This document shows positions 45,701 through 55,200 of a stretch of DNA of 64,000 nt, one piece after another. The DNA is from Paenibacillus mesophilus. Lineage in GTDB: Bacteria; Bacillota; Bacilli; Paenibacillales; NBRC-103111. Positions within the stretch are counted from its first letter, which is position 1. Each line of letters starts with the position of its first letter. The notes under the pieces were generated by a model, which was given only the letters and a program-made list of their open reading frames with translations, did not search any database and was not told where the DNA came from. The stretch lies in assembly GCF_005938385.1 (NCBI RefSeq), contig NZ_VCRA01000007.1, forward strand, positions 248,001 to 312,000. The letters run 5' to 3'. The position numbers and the translations under genes are program-made.

Positions 45701-48700
45701 CGATCAGACTGCGGTTTTCTCCGACCAGACCGCCCGTAATGGAGGATGGGGCGTTCATCTGCACCGAGCCGACATATCGGCTGTTCTGAATCGAGCTGAC
45801 TCCGGAAGCCGGACTTGCGGCCGGATCGCCGTCCTGCTTGTCGTTGACGCCGACAAAGCCGCCGGCCTTCGACTGTACGGCCGTCTCGCTCGCCTTGATG
45901 TTCAGACCGTCCATAAACGTATTCGAGATATAAGCCGAAGCAGAGCCCCGGTTGTAACCGGCCATCCCGCCGACTACGGATTGGCCGCCATTAACGATCA
46001 GGTTGACCGTTCTGCCGGTTATCTTGTTCATTGAAGTTTGGTCTTGATAAGCCGCAGCGCCGCCCGCATAGGCGGAAGTCGAGCCGGCGCTTGTCGTGAT
46101 CAGCAAATTCTCGATATTGGTTAAAGTCGAATCGCCGAGCAATTTGCCCTGCTCGATCCGCCCTGCAAGTCCGCCTGCTCCGTTATGCGCCGCATTGACC
46201 GTCATCGATACATAGTTCGGAGCAACGGCCTCCACGCGCGGATTCACGATCTCCGTCAGCTTGGCCGAACCGACGATGCCGCCGATCCAGGAGCGCTCCC
46301 CGGTAGAAGCGATCAGCACTGCATCCTCTACATGGACGTGAGGGCCGATAATTTTGGCTGCGACAGGACCGCCAACGGCGACTTCTGAACGGCCCGCTAT
46401 ACCGCCCGCCTCAGCGGCCGCTCCGCTCGACGTGATCGCGATCCGGGAAGCACTGCTTTCCATCAAGGTTCCCCGGTTCGTACCGGCGAGCCCGCCCAGC
46501 CGGCTATCCGCTCCGCCGGAGGTAATGGTGATGCTCTCGGCCGAGGCTCTTGGCGTATCCCCCAGGTTTTCACCAACTATGCCGCCTACGGAAGCTCCGC
46601 TGCCAGTCGTTGTAAACGTCATGTTACCGGCGTTCAAAGCAAAACCTGCCGCGCCTTGGCCGTCCGAGCCCGGGATCGTTCCTGCTGCCGCATCATGGAT
46701 GCCGGAGATTCCGCCCGCTTTCGCCTGCGCGCCTTGGATACTGAACGTCATCTGCTCCGCCTTGACGTATGCCTTCGCAGAACGGTTATGGCCGATCGCT
46801 CCGCCGACTTGGCTGTTCGCAGCCAGCAGCTCGACGTTCATATGGTCCGCCGTAACAGGCGCCCCGGGTTGACCGACTTGCGCATCGGCCGTCAAGGAGC
46901 CGGCCAAGGAACCGAGCGTATAATGACTTCTGCCGGCTTGAGTGATCAAGCCGATATTGGCCGCCCGACTGTTCGTCAGCGAGAAGGCATTCGTATTCGT
47001 TCCGACGATACCGCCGGACGTGATCCTGTCCTCGCTTCCGACCGCGTCTCTTACCGCCGATTCCAGTCTCACGCTGTAGCCTGTGGCGAATTCCGCGTCT
47101 CCTGCGGTCGCCGCCGCTATCGCTCCCTGCGCCTTGCCTACAACCCCGCCGGATATGCCGCCTGCAGTCTGCAGGACAATGGTGGCGTAGTTGACCGTTG
47201 CCGTATCCACGCTGCCGTTCAAGAAGCCCGCGATACCGCCGGCATTTCCGTCCGTGGCCAGCTTGGCAAACTCCGCTGCGGTATTCCCCGCATGGGCGTT
47301 CTTGATAGCGCCGCCGTCCACATAACCGGCGATACCGCCCGTGTACGATTCGTTTCCGCCGCCGGTCGACTGGATCTTGCCTTGGAAGACGGCCAAATCG
47401 ATTGCGGCGCCGCTGTCGCTATGATTCACATAATAGCCGACGATCCCCCCGGTGCTCACCGTGCGATCCGAAGCGGACGATGCCGCGGCAACTGTAATTT
47501 CTTTATTGAACGCAGCGCCCGAGATCGCTTTATCCGCTCCATCCCCGGGAACGATGCCGATATAACCGCCCGTGTATAGTTTGCTTAGGCCGCTGACGCG
47601 GATATCCGCCGTGCTTGATACGTTATTGCCGACGACGCCGGACGTTCTGGCATAAGCTTTGTTCGCCACGATACCGCCCGTATAAACCCCGGTGCCGCCG
47701 CTTACGTTAATCTCCCCGCTGTTGACGTAGGCTTGACCCGCTGTGCTGTCGAGCAGCACCCGCTTGCCTGCGTACCCGACAAGCCCGCCCGTATAGGCTT
47801 CATTCGGCTTCATCGCGATCGAACCTACCGTAATGGCCGCGCTGTTCTTGGCGGTATCGGCGAACGTAACGGTTCCTGCCGCTTTCCCGATCAAGCCGCC
47901 GGTAAAGGCCTGATTCAAGCCGCTGACTGTGATCGGTACGGTATTCGTAAACGGCTTGCCCCACACGAATGTGCTGTTGACACTGCCGGCCAGCGCGCCT
48001 GCGTGTACATTCGAACCGCCATGATTCGTAATGGGCGCGGAGTTGGCAAAGGCGATCCGGAATTGCGGATTCGCCTGCTCCGCATCGATCGAGCCGATCA
48101 ATGCTGCCGAATATGACCCTTCGGCCGTCGGAGACTGAATCGTGACGACTCCGCCGTTCGAGGTCGTATCCGAGAAGTCGACGGCCGCTCCCGCTCTGCC
48201 GACGATACCGGCCGCATAGGCGATACGCGCACCCGTTATCTGAACGGCCCCCGTATTCGTAATCGGCGTATCCTCGTCTGCCATGCCCAGTCGCCCGGCT
48301 GCATAGCCGATAATGCCTGCCGCATGAATCGTGCCGCCGCCATTCGCCTGAACCGCCGCCTGATTGGCCACCTTTTTCATAATAAGGCCTTGGCTCTCGC
48401 CGTAACCGACGATTCCGCCGCTTTCGATATTAGGCCCCTTGGCGGTAACGGGCGCGAGGTTGCTGGAATTGGATATGCTGCCTTCGCCCGCGCCGACGAT
48501 GCCCCCGGCATACACATGCTTGATGGCGAAATCCGCTTTGACCGGAATATGATTCGTTATGTTATAGACGATGCTGCTGTTCACCATCTTGCCAGCAGCC
48601 GCGCCCGCGTAAGCTACCGTCGTATCCTGTACGGGAACGTAGTCCCATATCGTACCGTACGTTTGCGAATAGACGGACTGCCACACATAGAGGATACCGG

Positions 48701-49181
48701 AAGTATTGACGGAGCCGATATCGATTTTGCCGCTGCTCGTGAACTCGAAGCCGCCTACGGTGCCTCTGTCCATAAAACCGACCAGGCCGGCATAAGTCAG
48801 ATTGCCCGACAGCTTCATCCCGTTGATCTTGAACGTGGCATTGTTTTTGGCAATCAGCGTGCCGCGAAACGGATGCTGCTCGGTCCCGATCGGCACCCAT
48901 TCGTAGGCGGACAGATCGAGATCGCGATCGACTTCCAAAATTTTGTTCCGGAGGCCGTCGACCGTGCCGCTGCTCACCAGTTTGGCCGCGCCTGCGAGCT
49001 TGGCCGGCGTATCGATCGTAAAGGTTACGTAGTCCGGATTGTACCACGCCGTATTCGCATGGTCCGTCCACTTATCCGTATCGGCGTTGACATTAAATAA
49101 GCCGGCCAACCCCAACACGGCAAACAATATTGCGGCAAATGCAATCCCGAAGACCGCCTTTGCTTTGTGCTTCCGTATCAT
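39720..49181 (-). CDS. Giant SLH protein with GLUG-type beta-helix repeats
   Basis: 3153 residues. Signal peptide at the N-terminus (FGIAFAAILFAVLGLAGLFN). Three long beta-helix blocks begin near residues 20, 1444 and 2254, each with a capping phrase of the W(V/I/T)P(I/F)G...FxGTxDG type, and contain many GLUG-like repeats (GGIVGxNxGxI). Two chitobiase/hexosaminidase C-terminal-like domains follow near 2817 (SASIYYTLNGSQP) and 2914 (HVIYYTTDGSTP). About three SLH modules close the chain (TRAEFVVMMSR, GYVDGFPDGTFQPDS), with a partial one at the very end. ATG 49181 is preferred over GTG 49187, with AAGGCGG 7 nt upstream. Third gene of the giant operon. GLUG proteins are often adhesins; the ligand is unknown. 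Confidence 0.92.
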   Translation of the reverse strand: MIRKHKAKAVFGIAFAAILFAVLGLAGLFNVNADTDKWTDHANTAWYNPDYVTFTIDTPAKLAGAAKLVSSGTVDGLRNKILEVDRDLDLSAYEWVPIGTEQHPFRGTLIAKNNATFKINGMKLSGNLTYAGLVGFMDRGTVGGFEFTSSGKIDIGSVNTSGILYVWQSVYSQTYGTIWDYVPVQDTTVAYAGAAAGKMVNSSIVYNITNHIPVKADFAIKHVYAGGIVGAGEGSISNSSNLAPVTAKGPNIESGGIVGYGESQGLIMKKVANQAAVQANGGGTIHAAGIIGYAAGRLGMADEDTPITNTGAVQITGARIAYAAGIVGRAGAAVDFSDTTSNGGVVTIQSPTAEGSYSAALIGSIDAEQANPQFRIAFANSAPITNHGGSNVHAGALAGSVNSTFVWGKPFTNTVPITVSGLNQAFTGGLIGKAAGTVTFADTAKNSAAITVGSIAMKPNEAYTGGLVGYAGKRVLLDSTAGQAYVNSGEINVSGGTGVYTGGIVANKAYARTSGVVGNNVSSTADIRVSGLSKLYTGGYIGIVPGDGADKAISGAAFNKEITVAAASSASDRTVSTGGIVGYYVNHSDSGAAIDLAVFQGKIQSTGGGNESYTGGIAGYVDGGAIKNAHAGNTAAEFAKLATDGNAGGIAGFLNGSVDTATVNYATIVLQTAGGISGGVVGKAQGAIAAATAGDAEFATGYSVRLESAVRDAVGSEDRITSGGIVGTNTNAFSLTNSRAANIGLITQAGRSHYTLGSLAGSLTADAQVGQPGAPVTADHMNVELLAANSQVGGAIGHNRSAKAYVKAEQMTFSIQGAQAKAGGISGIHDAAAGTIPGSDGQGAAGFALNAGNMTFTTTGSGASVGGIVGENLGDTPRASAESITITSGGADSRLGGLAGTNRGTLMESSASRIAITSSGAAAEAGGIAGRSEVAVGGPVAAKIIGPHVHVEDAVLIASTGERSWIGGIVGSAKLTEIVNPRVEAVAPNYVSMTVNAAHNGAGGLAGRIEQGKLLGDSTLTNIENLLITTSAGSTSAYAGGAAAYQDQTSMNKITGRTVNLIVNGGQSVVGGMAGYNRGSASAYISNTFMDGLNIKASETAVQSKAGGFVGVNDKQDGDPAASPASGVSSIQNSRYVGSVQMNAPSSITGGLVGENRSLIANNSITDKIPVSSKGQGGIVGGLVGVNSETGTLYYTYSNSTLAIEGEGTLAGGFVGDNKGKVIASYVDIDVLGNAHGTPGSPVFLGGLAGRNTGVIDKSHSVSKVTASGGYTNVGGLVGDQAGGTISNSYAGNVVTAAAEGSYAGGLLGRITGGEVTTVYSAAQVQAWNGAYAGGFAGRYDNASKELLYKAYYVKDEALETNKDLPDFADGNHRWLQVHARLSTLLSSTLMDRTTFPALSGWDFEGTWKYGSVNADYKYPELQRSANTGGEGGGGSGGEVNANIAWYMRDKFAFAYDIKTEAELAGLAALVNGTVTGAERFDFEGRTIRIANPIHIQSRQWIPIGKAENTPFQGTFDGGSHLIDGLMLKPDYGYSGLFGVIGEKAKASNIVMEPLSVAGTGYTGILAGYNKGQVQNVTIKAAKDTTISGGTVGSLIGKNTGTFRNASVTLESGSTLEAVGTGAVAGGLIGDNAQSLDPSLFAFRSTGIALKSSAEHATIGGLIGKQTGPVRSFKTDMDYSIAAYGPNSMAGGLIGRHVSGLTEDVTLTYTSGTIAAQGTGSIVGGLTGHSDAGNTLNGVSVTASQTGRQLSGNGTLGGLIGSKTGAGTNSFDIERVKVDKLSIASLEASPEATLGGIAGKLSRTAVHQATSDAVIQAAGGQVTAGGIVGSGQDSILDRVDAVSNMTFSAKSGESSMGGIAGILSAGAMDQAFDFGRRAPLYPGIYEAHVRGNPLVAQGGDSSTDLNVGGIVGKLIQSSVYYAKTNVDLAVHGGKEAAVGGIAGASSGIIVSSEPLQSIKADTSVVYDIGGVVGRSTGGQIHYTSAASPDGQNITVERAVTKQGTVPAAHVGGLIGRGDNTKVTNAYAALPVKVTDDNPDTTIYIGGFAGILGDSDIGSSSMERVYALGSVEAKGITGSYAGGFAGSIDRYEIADAYATGKVDNTGYDTGSGGFAGAVERRAVIRHAYATQDSLTTTGVNHPTRSYTGGFAGYNDGTLNGVFAKTAAMTVNVSGANVFKGALVGYNFRDGKVLSSAYTAEPSPIGYNLGISTGNDQADVSESYSEFRSWNFDLDAPFLNRTIAADWIIVSGNQLSGIVRLYNADTGLGFYNLFHRTAVEKPAVEKILLGADIDLAGRKWTPFGDFRGQFDGQGYKLKGFKHTAGSADIQGFIAENSGLVTRVAFEDAFVSAGSRVGIVAGINHAGGVIRDTRIGGRVEGRDYIGGAVGINHGQITGSTVNAAVTAAGNDAGGIAGSNAGELNQVEVQGSVKGVQNVGGAAGENNNKLTAVTAIGLRVDGVSAVGGLAGFNSGTIERSSANSAVAATGGYAGGIAGIHEGRVQQSYTAGTVTVDTAEPSAAAGGIAGDVKQSGIVEQSFSYADIVAKGDSATAGGIAGVSSGTIIGAYASGKVYAQGQTAAKAGGITGYAAGGTISGSLSYGEIIAGINELIQRNKTFYGGIAGQKAANAIIGDSFFNKQALKNDTAYFDADGKRASGAVTGAAGLTARQLTQGRLPKGLDGAIWEAAEGYYPALKPFGGSNASKLSTAAVILNEGDLMSRIGGSFTLTSDPSLHWQADENAQLVRDSAGILSGSLKSTARAVLTVQAGDESRRVAINTPSFKYEVTVPTPKAAPSGSTFTDRVVVTLTADEPSASIYYTLNGSQPSAGSQLYTGPITLTSTTTIKAVAIAEEMENSPVMTGTWTKQTFSMGGGGFFVAPQAIEAAIGGGKIAVGSSEPVKVARNSILKLKAPAGHVIYYTTDGSTPTKNSKVYKEGSIVITGEMTVKAITDKDDRVITIKYEVENAKYELKKDAGEVKYITGYGNKEFRPDAAITRYELLDALSPLLDKEDVSVDNLLADVKDEVKDQVAFFTSAGIIEGYPDGTFGGERGLTRAEFVVMMSRVLRLDVSAPGTTVLTDVAGHWSEWYVNAFTKAGYVDGFPDGTFQPDSEISRAQAVVVINRIIGMKKQDVPAAFSDLTPDHWAFQHIMSAAK

Positions 49182-49275
49182 ATGCACACCGCCTTCTTGA
49201 ATTCAAAACGCGAAAAGGAATGTACCCACACCATTGCTGCACTTTGGTGTGGGCATGCTTGCCGCTATGAAACGG

Positions 49276-52200
49276 TCAATTTCCCGTAATCCATCGATCC
49301 AGCCTGATGGCAATGGCCGCAGCCTGGGCTCTGGTGAGAGGCCCCTGCGGATTGACGAGCGAGCCTTCACCTTCAATGATGCCGTACTTGACGCTGAGCG
49401 CGATCTGCTTGCGTGCCCAATCCGGGATGAGCTGCCGGTCTTCGAAAGCACTGAGCAGCCGCTCGACTTCTTCATCCGGGAGATCGCCGCTCAGTCCGAG
49501 CGCGGAGAGCGTCCGGCCGACCATCGTCATCGCTTCGGCGCGCGTCAGCGCGGAGTGCGGTGCAAAGCCGCCGTTCTCGAGTCCGTTCACGATGCCGAAC
49601 TTGGCCGCGATCGATACGCTGCGATTGTACCAAGCGTCGAACGGAACGTCGATAAATTCCGAGGTTGCGGTCTTGTTCATCAGACCTGCCACCCTTAGCA
49701 GCACGGTCGGATATTCGGCACGGGTAATGTTGCTGTCCGGGTCGAACCGCCCCTCGCCTTTGCCCTGCATGAACAGCTTCGCTGCCGCCGACTCGATGCC
49801 GGGCTTGCCCCAGAACTCATCCGATACATCGGTGAATGCCGCTTCGGTGTGCAGGAACGCCACACTGCCGTCGCCGGTCAGCCGAGCTTCTATATACGCG
49901 GCTCCATTGACGAAATCCGCCTTCCAAGGGACGGTTGTCCATTCCCCGCCCGGACCGCGCACAATAACGGCATCGATATGACCCGCTTGAATCGAAGCAG
50001 GGACCGGAACTTTGGTAATCAAATAACCGGTGCGGTTTGCTTCCGGCAAGTTCGTCCCGATCTCGACGCCTTGCCCGTCCGCCAGCAAAGTACTCGACAC
50101 ATCGGCAGCCAGCTGCTGCATAGCGAGTATGGAAGACTCGCCGTTAGGACTCAGCTTGACTTCCAGATCCTGCTGCATGCCTGCCAGCAGCTCCGGCGGA
50201 ATGACCAGAATCGCGCGAGGAAGCTCGATGCGGATGCTCCGCTTGCTCGCCAACGCTTGCTGCACCACGTCTTTGTCGAAGCGAAGCGCGAATTCCTTGA
50301 TCGTGGAGTCGGCCGCTTGGACGACAATGTCTCCCTTGCCTGCATCGGCGCCGCTCTTAGCCGTAATATGTACCGTGAGGCTGTCGCCCTTGCGTTCAGC
50401 CGAAACTTTCTGACCGTTCACGGTTACCGAATCTTTGGACGAAATCGGCAGCGCGCCTCCGCCTCCGCCCCCTCCTGCGTAGCCGCCGAATGGGCTCCAT
50501 ATTTTGGCGCCCACGACGGCGGATGCGCCGACCGCTTCCTTCTTCGCCGAGGTCCGTTTGGCGACGACCAGAACATTCCCGGACTTGGCCGGTACGATTC
50601 CGTCTTGCGGCAGGAAGCTCCATCCGCTCAGATCGTCACCGAACCCGGGTGGGACTGCCTGCGTCGCATCCGGAAACACTTTATACACGATTTGGTAGCC
50701 GGGCAGTTCCCCGGTATATCCCACATTCACTTTGGTCGCGGACACATTGTTCGCTATCGATTCGGTCGTAACCGCATAACGCTCCAATACAGCGGGAGCC
50801 GGCACTTTGACGGATGCGACGAGCGTGGAGTCCAGTACGACCGGACCGCCTGCCGCCGCTTCCGTTTCTCCGCCATCCGCGATCGCGTAACGGACCTGAA
50901 TCAGACTTGCGCCCGTATCCGGTCCGGCGGTAACCTGCAGCACTTTCTGGTTCTTGCCGCCTTTCGATACTTGAACCTCTTCGATCGTTACGGCATCGCC
51001 CATGCTAACCGAGTAAGTCACACGCTGCGACTGCTCCGGAGTCATCGGCACTTCGCCGAACACCGCTTTGCCGTCCGTCGTCTTTCCTTGCTGCACCAGC
51101 AAATAAGGCTCGACGGTTACCGCTTTGCCCGGCGCAAGCGTCCCGATCGGCTTCAACACAAGCGCCGCCGGAACCTTGAAGTCCGCATTCGTCACCGCTA
51201 CCGTCGCCCGATTCTCATTCCCGGCTCCGTCTCGTGCAACGAAAAGGAGTTGGACCTCCGGGCTGTCGATCGTGATCGGAACCGACGCGGAGAACTTTCC
51301 GTTTTCTGCGACGGCAACGTCTACGCCAGTCCCTTCGGAGACCCGATCGATATAAACGGTCAGCTTGGCGTCCTTGGACGTCGTGCCGGCCACCTTTATC
51401 GCTCCTTGAGCCGTCCGCTGTCCGGTTACCGGTTCATTCAGATACAAAATCGGTGCGCTCGTATCGACGTTCAAGTACAGGAACGTCACTTTCTTGTCCT
51501 TCGTTCTCTTGCTGCGGGCCATCAGCTCGATGCCGAATGAGCCGTCCGTCGCGAATCGGTCGAACGTCAAGTCGCCCTCGCTCGTCGCGCCGTTATTCGT
51601 CAGCTCCGTTTTCCCGATCGAAACCCCGTCTTGAAACGCCTCGACCTCGATATCCGGCTGATCGGCAACCAGATGGATCGTTTGCTTCGTCCGATTGGTG
51701 AGCACCTCCAAATAGTCCGGGAATTGCCCTGCCGTCATCCCCAGTCTTGGTTCTGCCGGTACGGGAAGCAGCGTATTCGCGCTATCCGTTCTGCCTGCGA
51801 AACGATAGTTGTCGTTCGGGTCGAGCGCCTTGCCCGGCTTCGTAGCCGCCGATACGCCCAGTACGTAATACTGGCCCGTTTGCAAACCCAAGTACGTTAT
51901 TTTCTCGTTCGCATTCGACACAGGCCCGTTCAAATTGGCTGTGTTCACTTCCTTGGAATCGGAAAACTTCGTCCACCCGCCGACAAGAATGCCTTCATAT
52001 TGGCCGGTGACCGCGTTCCAGTACGGACGAAGCTCCTCCTCCGTAAACAGCTGCTCGGCAAAATGCGGGTAAGCGGACAGCTTCCCGTCCTGCTGCTGCA
52101 TCGCAGAGACGGAATAGCTGTGCTCCACGTTGTCCATGCCCGGCTTTTTAGCCGCCGGCTTGAACGAAAGACTGAAATACCCGTTGCCGGCCGGTTCGAT

Positions 52201-55200
52201 CCGCACGTCCGTCACTTCGCCGGGAGCCAAAGGATCGACGATCCGGAATGTCTCCACCGAGGTTCGGGTTTTGAACGATGCCGGAGATTTGAGTGCGGCC
52301 CGCAAATAATAGTCGCCCTGCTGCAGCAAGCCGCGGAGGTCCTCCACCTTGCCCATCAGCGGAACTTGGCTCACGTCAACGTCCAGCTTGCCGCTTGTAA
52401 CCGTACCGTCCATGCGTCCGCCGGCATCTACAGGAACTTCCTTCGCAATCAGAACTCCAGGCTCGCCGGGATTCAGAACTTCATTGCCGCCGACGACTGT
52501 TTTGCTTGCGGTCACGGCTTCCTTGGTCAAATACAAATCAACCGTATCTCCAGACTTGGCATTCTCCACTTGCCATGAAGCTGTAAATTTGTTCGCATCC
52601 GTATGGCTGCCGATCAAGCTGACGTTCTTCAGATCGGCTGCCGTCGGCACGTTCAACAGCCGCGTTGCGACCGGCTTCGCCGATGCAAGCGTCCAAGTTC
52701 CGCCCTCCAGCGCCTTCGCCTGCGGAATAAGGATGAAAGCTTTGCGCACGTCGGCCTTCGTAGCCGATTGGGCGGCCGGAATAAATTGCGTAAAGGCGTT
52801 AGCCTGCGGATTCGTATTCGTATTGTCGAACAGGACCGGATACGGGACGCCGTTTCGGTCCTTCAAGACGAAGGCCGGCATTTCCGTTTGGTCATATTCG
52901 ATTTCAATGATGCCGTTGCCCGAGACGCCGCCCATCGGAACATCGTGGGTGCGGCCGCCATCTTTGACATGAATGCCTCCGATACCGGCTTCCATCGCGC
53001 TGTTGCCCATCAGCTTGACGCCTTCGGCAATGTCGCGGAACACGATCTCGTGATGATCCTTCTCGGTATCGAGCCACGAGGTAGCTACCGTACTCATGCC
53101 TTGCCCGATAACGAGCAGCTGGGGGCCTTTCTCCGGATCCTCGATCAGCAGATGGGCGAATCCTTCCGGAATATTGTCCTGCGAGGTGCCGAACTCGATA
53201 CCGCCGCCCCAGTAATACGTAATGCCGAGAGAAATGAACAAAATGCCGACGCTGCCCCAAAGCTTATCGTTATTCAGTCCGAGGAATACGCTGGCAAGCG
53301 GCATCCCCCCGACGACCGGCACGCTTTCCGGAATTTGCAGGCGCGCTCCGATGTACCCTTCAAAGTCCGTCCGATGCTTCTCCAGATTTTGACCTACGAA
53401 AATACCGGCTTTACCCATAATGACACCCCAGCCGCCGATATCGATTTCGGCTTCCACTCTCACGAACCAAGGCGTTACCCACTGGGCTTCGAGCAGCGCT
53501 TTTGTCACCATTTTGATTTTTTCGGTGCCTTTCGGATCAAAGGAGTAGTCCAGCTTGCCCAAAATCGCAAGCCCCGTCCGCTTAACCGTCAAATCCACAC
53601 TGCCGAGCAAATAGACGGGCGGAACGCCGAATGTCGCATCAACCCCTGCCTGGATCACTAGCGGAAACGGTTCGTCGGCCGTTCCTCCGGCGATCGTATC
53701 CGCCAGCTCCCGAACGGCACCGCGGACGGCCGACAAGTAAGTAGCGCCCGTGATCAGCACGCCCGGCTTATCGACACCCATACCGAACGCCACCACGTCG
53801 GGCAGCACCCTTCCGTCCTTCACCTGCTTGAAGGCAAGCTCCGCCTGAACCTCGAACTTGTCCTTGACATCGGCCTTGAACTTGATTCCATATTTGTTGG
53901 AAACGTTCTCCACCTGCTGGACATAGTGAATTACCGTAAGCTCTCCGCTGGCGGTGCTCGCGTCTTCCTTCTTTTCCTTTTCCTTGGCCTCGAACAAACC
54001 GAGGTCCTTGCCCAGATCGAAGCGCAGCCGCGCATCCACGCCGACGAAGCCTTTGTCGTTGAACACGACGTTGCGGACCTCGCCGTCGACAATTTTCATC
54101 GACAGCTTGCCGCCGAACGAAATGCCGCCGGGCCGCAAAATAAAGTCGTTGAAAGTAAAGCCGAAGCCGCCGATCATAAAGCCCGGTGCGGCAAACAGGC
54201 TATGCTTGTTGAAATAGACGTGAGTCAGCATCAGCTGGCGCAGCGGATTGAGCCGGTCGCCGAGCGCGCCCGTCGCCCAGCTTAGCGTGCCGTTCAGACT
54301 CGTATCCTCCGGATTGCTGTGATTATCCGGAAACACCTCGTACTTGTCCTCGTCCCTCAATATGAGTTTCGGAGCCAGCATCTTGTCGAAGCCGTTGAAG
54401 AAATCGAGCGTCCATTCGCCGGAATGGAAGACGAAGCCGCTGTTGGCCACGCTCAAGGTGCCTTCTCCCTTGACGAACAACGTATCCAAAAACGGCACTT
54501 TATCGTATCCTGATACCTTCTTCGGAATGTCAAACACGTCCAGCTTTCCCCGGACAAACACCATATCCTTGCCCCGGTAGGCTACCGCTTCGTTAATGAG
54601 CGCCGGCTCGGTCTTCGTATCCACGATGATCTGCTTTTCGGCGCCGTTGCCGACCTCCTTGATCATGCCGCGGATATCGACCAGCTTCTCGCGGACCGGT
54701 TCGCCGTTCGCTTTTTTCTGAGCGAAAAAGTCATTGTATTCATTCTCGGATTCGAAAATTTTATAGTTGTAGGCAGGAACCTTCTTGAGCGTATCCCGGT
54801 CCATGAATCCGACCGTATCGAACTTCGGATCGGCCATTTTGCTTGCTACAGCCACATAGCTCTTGATTTCCAAAAGGATATCGACGGCATCCTTCAATAG
54901 AGCGCCGGTCTCGAATTTCTTGCCCGGGAACGCCGCATTGACCACCTTCAGAAATTCTCCGTCTGCAGCGGAAGTGACCCCGCTCAGGTCGACATACTGC
55001 TTGTAAACCGCCATCAGGCTCGCTTCGCGAACTCGCGCTTCCTGATTGTTCGTTACCTTGAACGTCTGCTTCGTAGTGATATCGTACATGGCCGCGATTT
55101 CCTCATCGCCGCCCGTATCGCCCTTGAAGTCGATCTCCACCTGGTATTCGCCTAGCGGAAGGTCCGCTCCGAGTCCGGCTTCGAGTACGTTCCCTTTGGC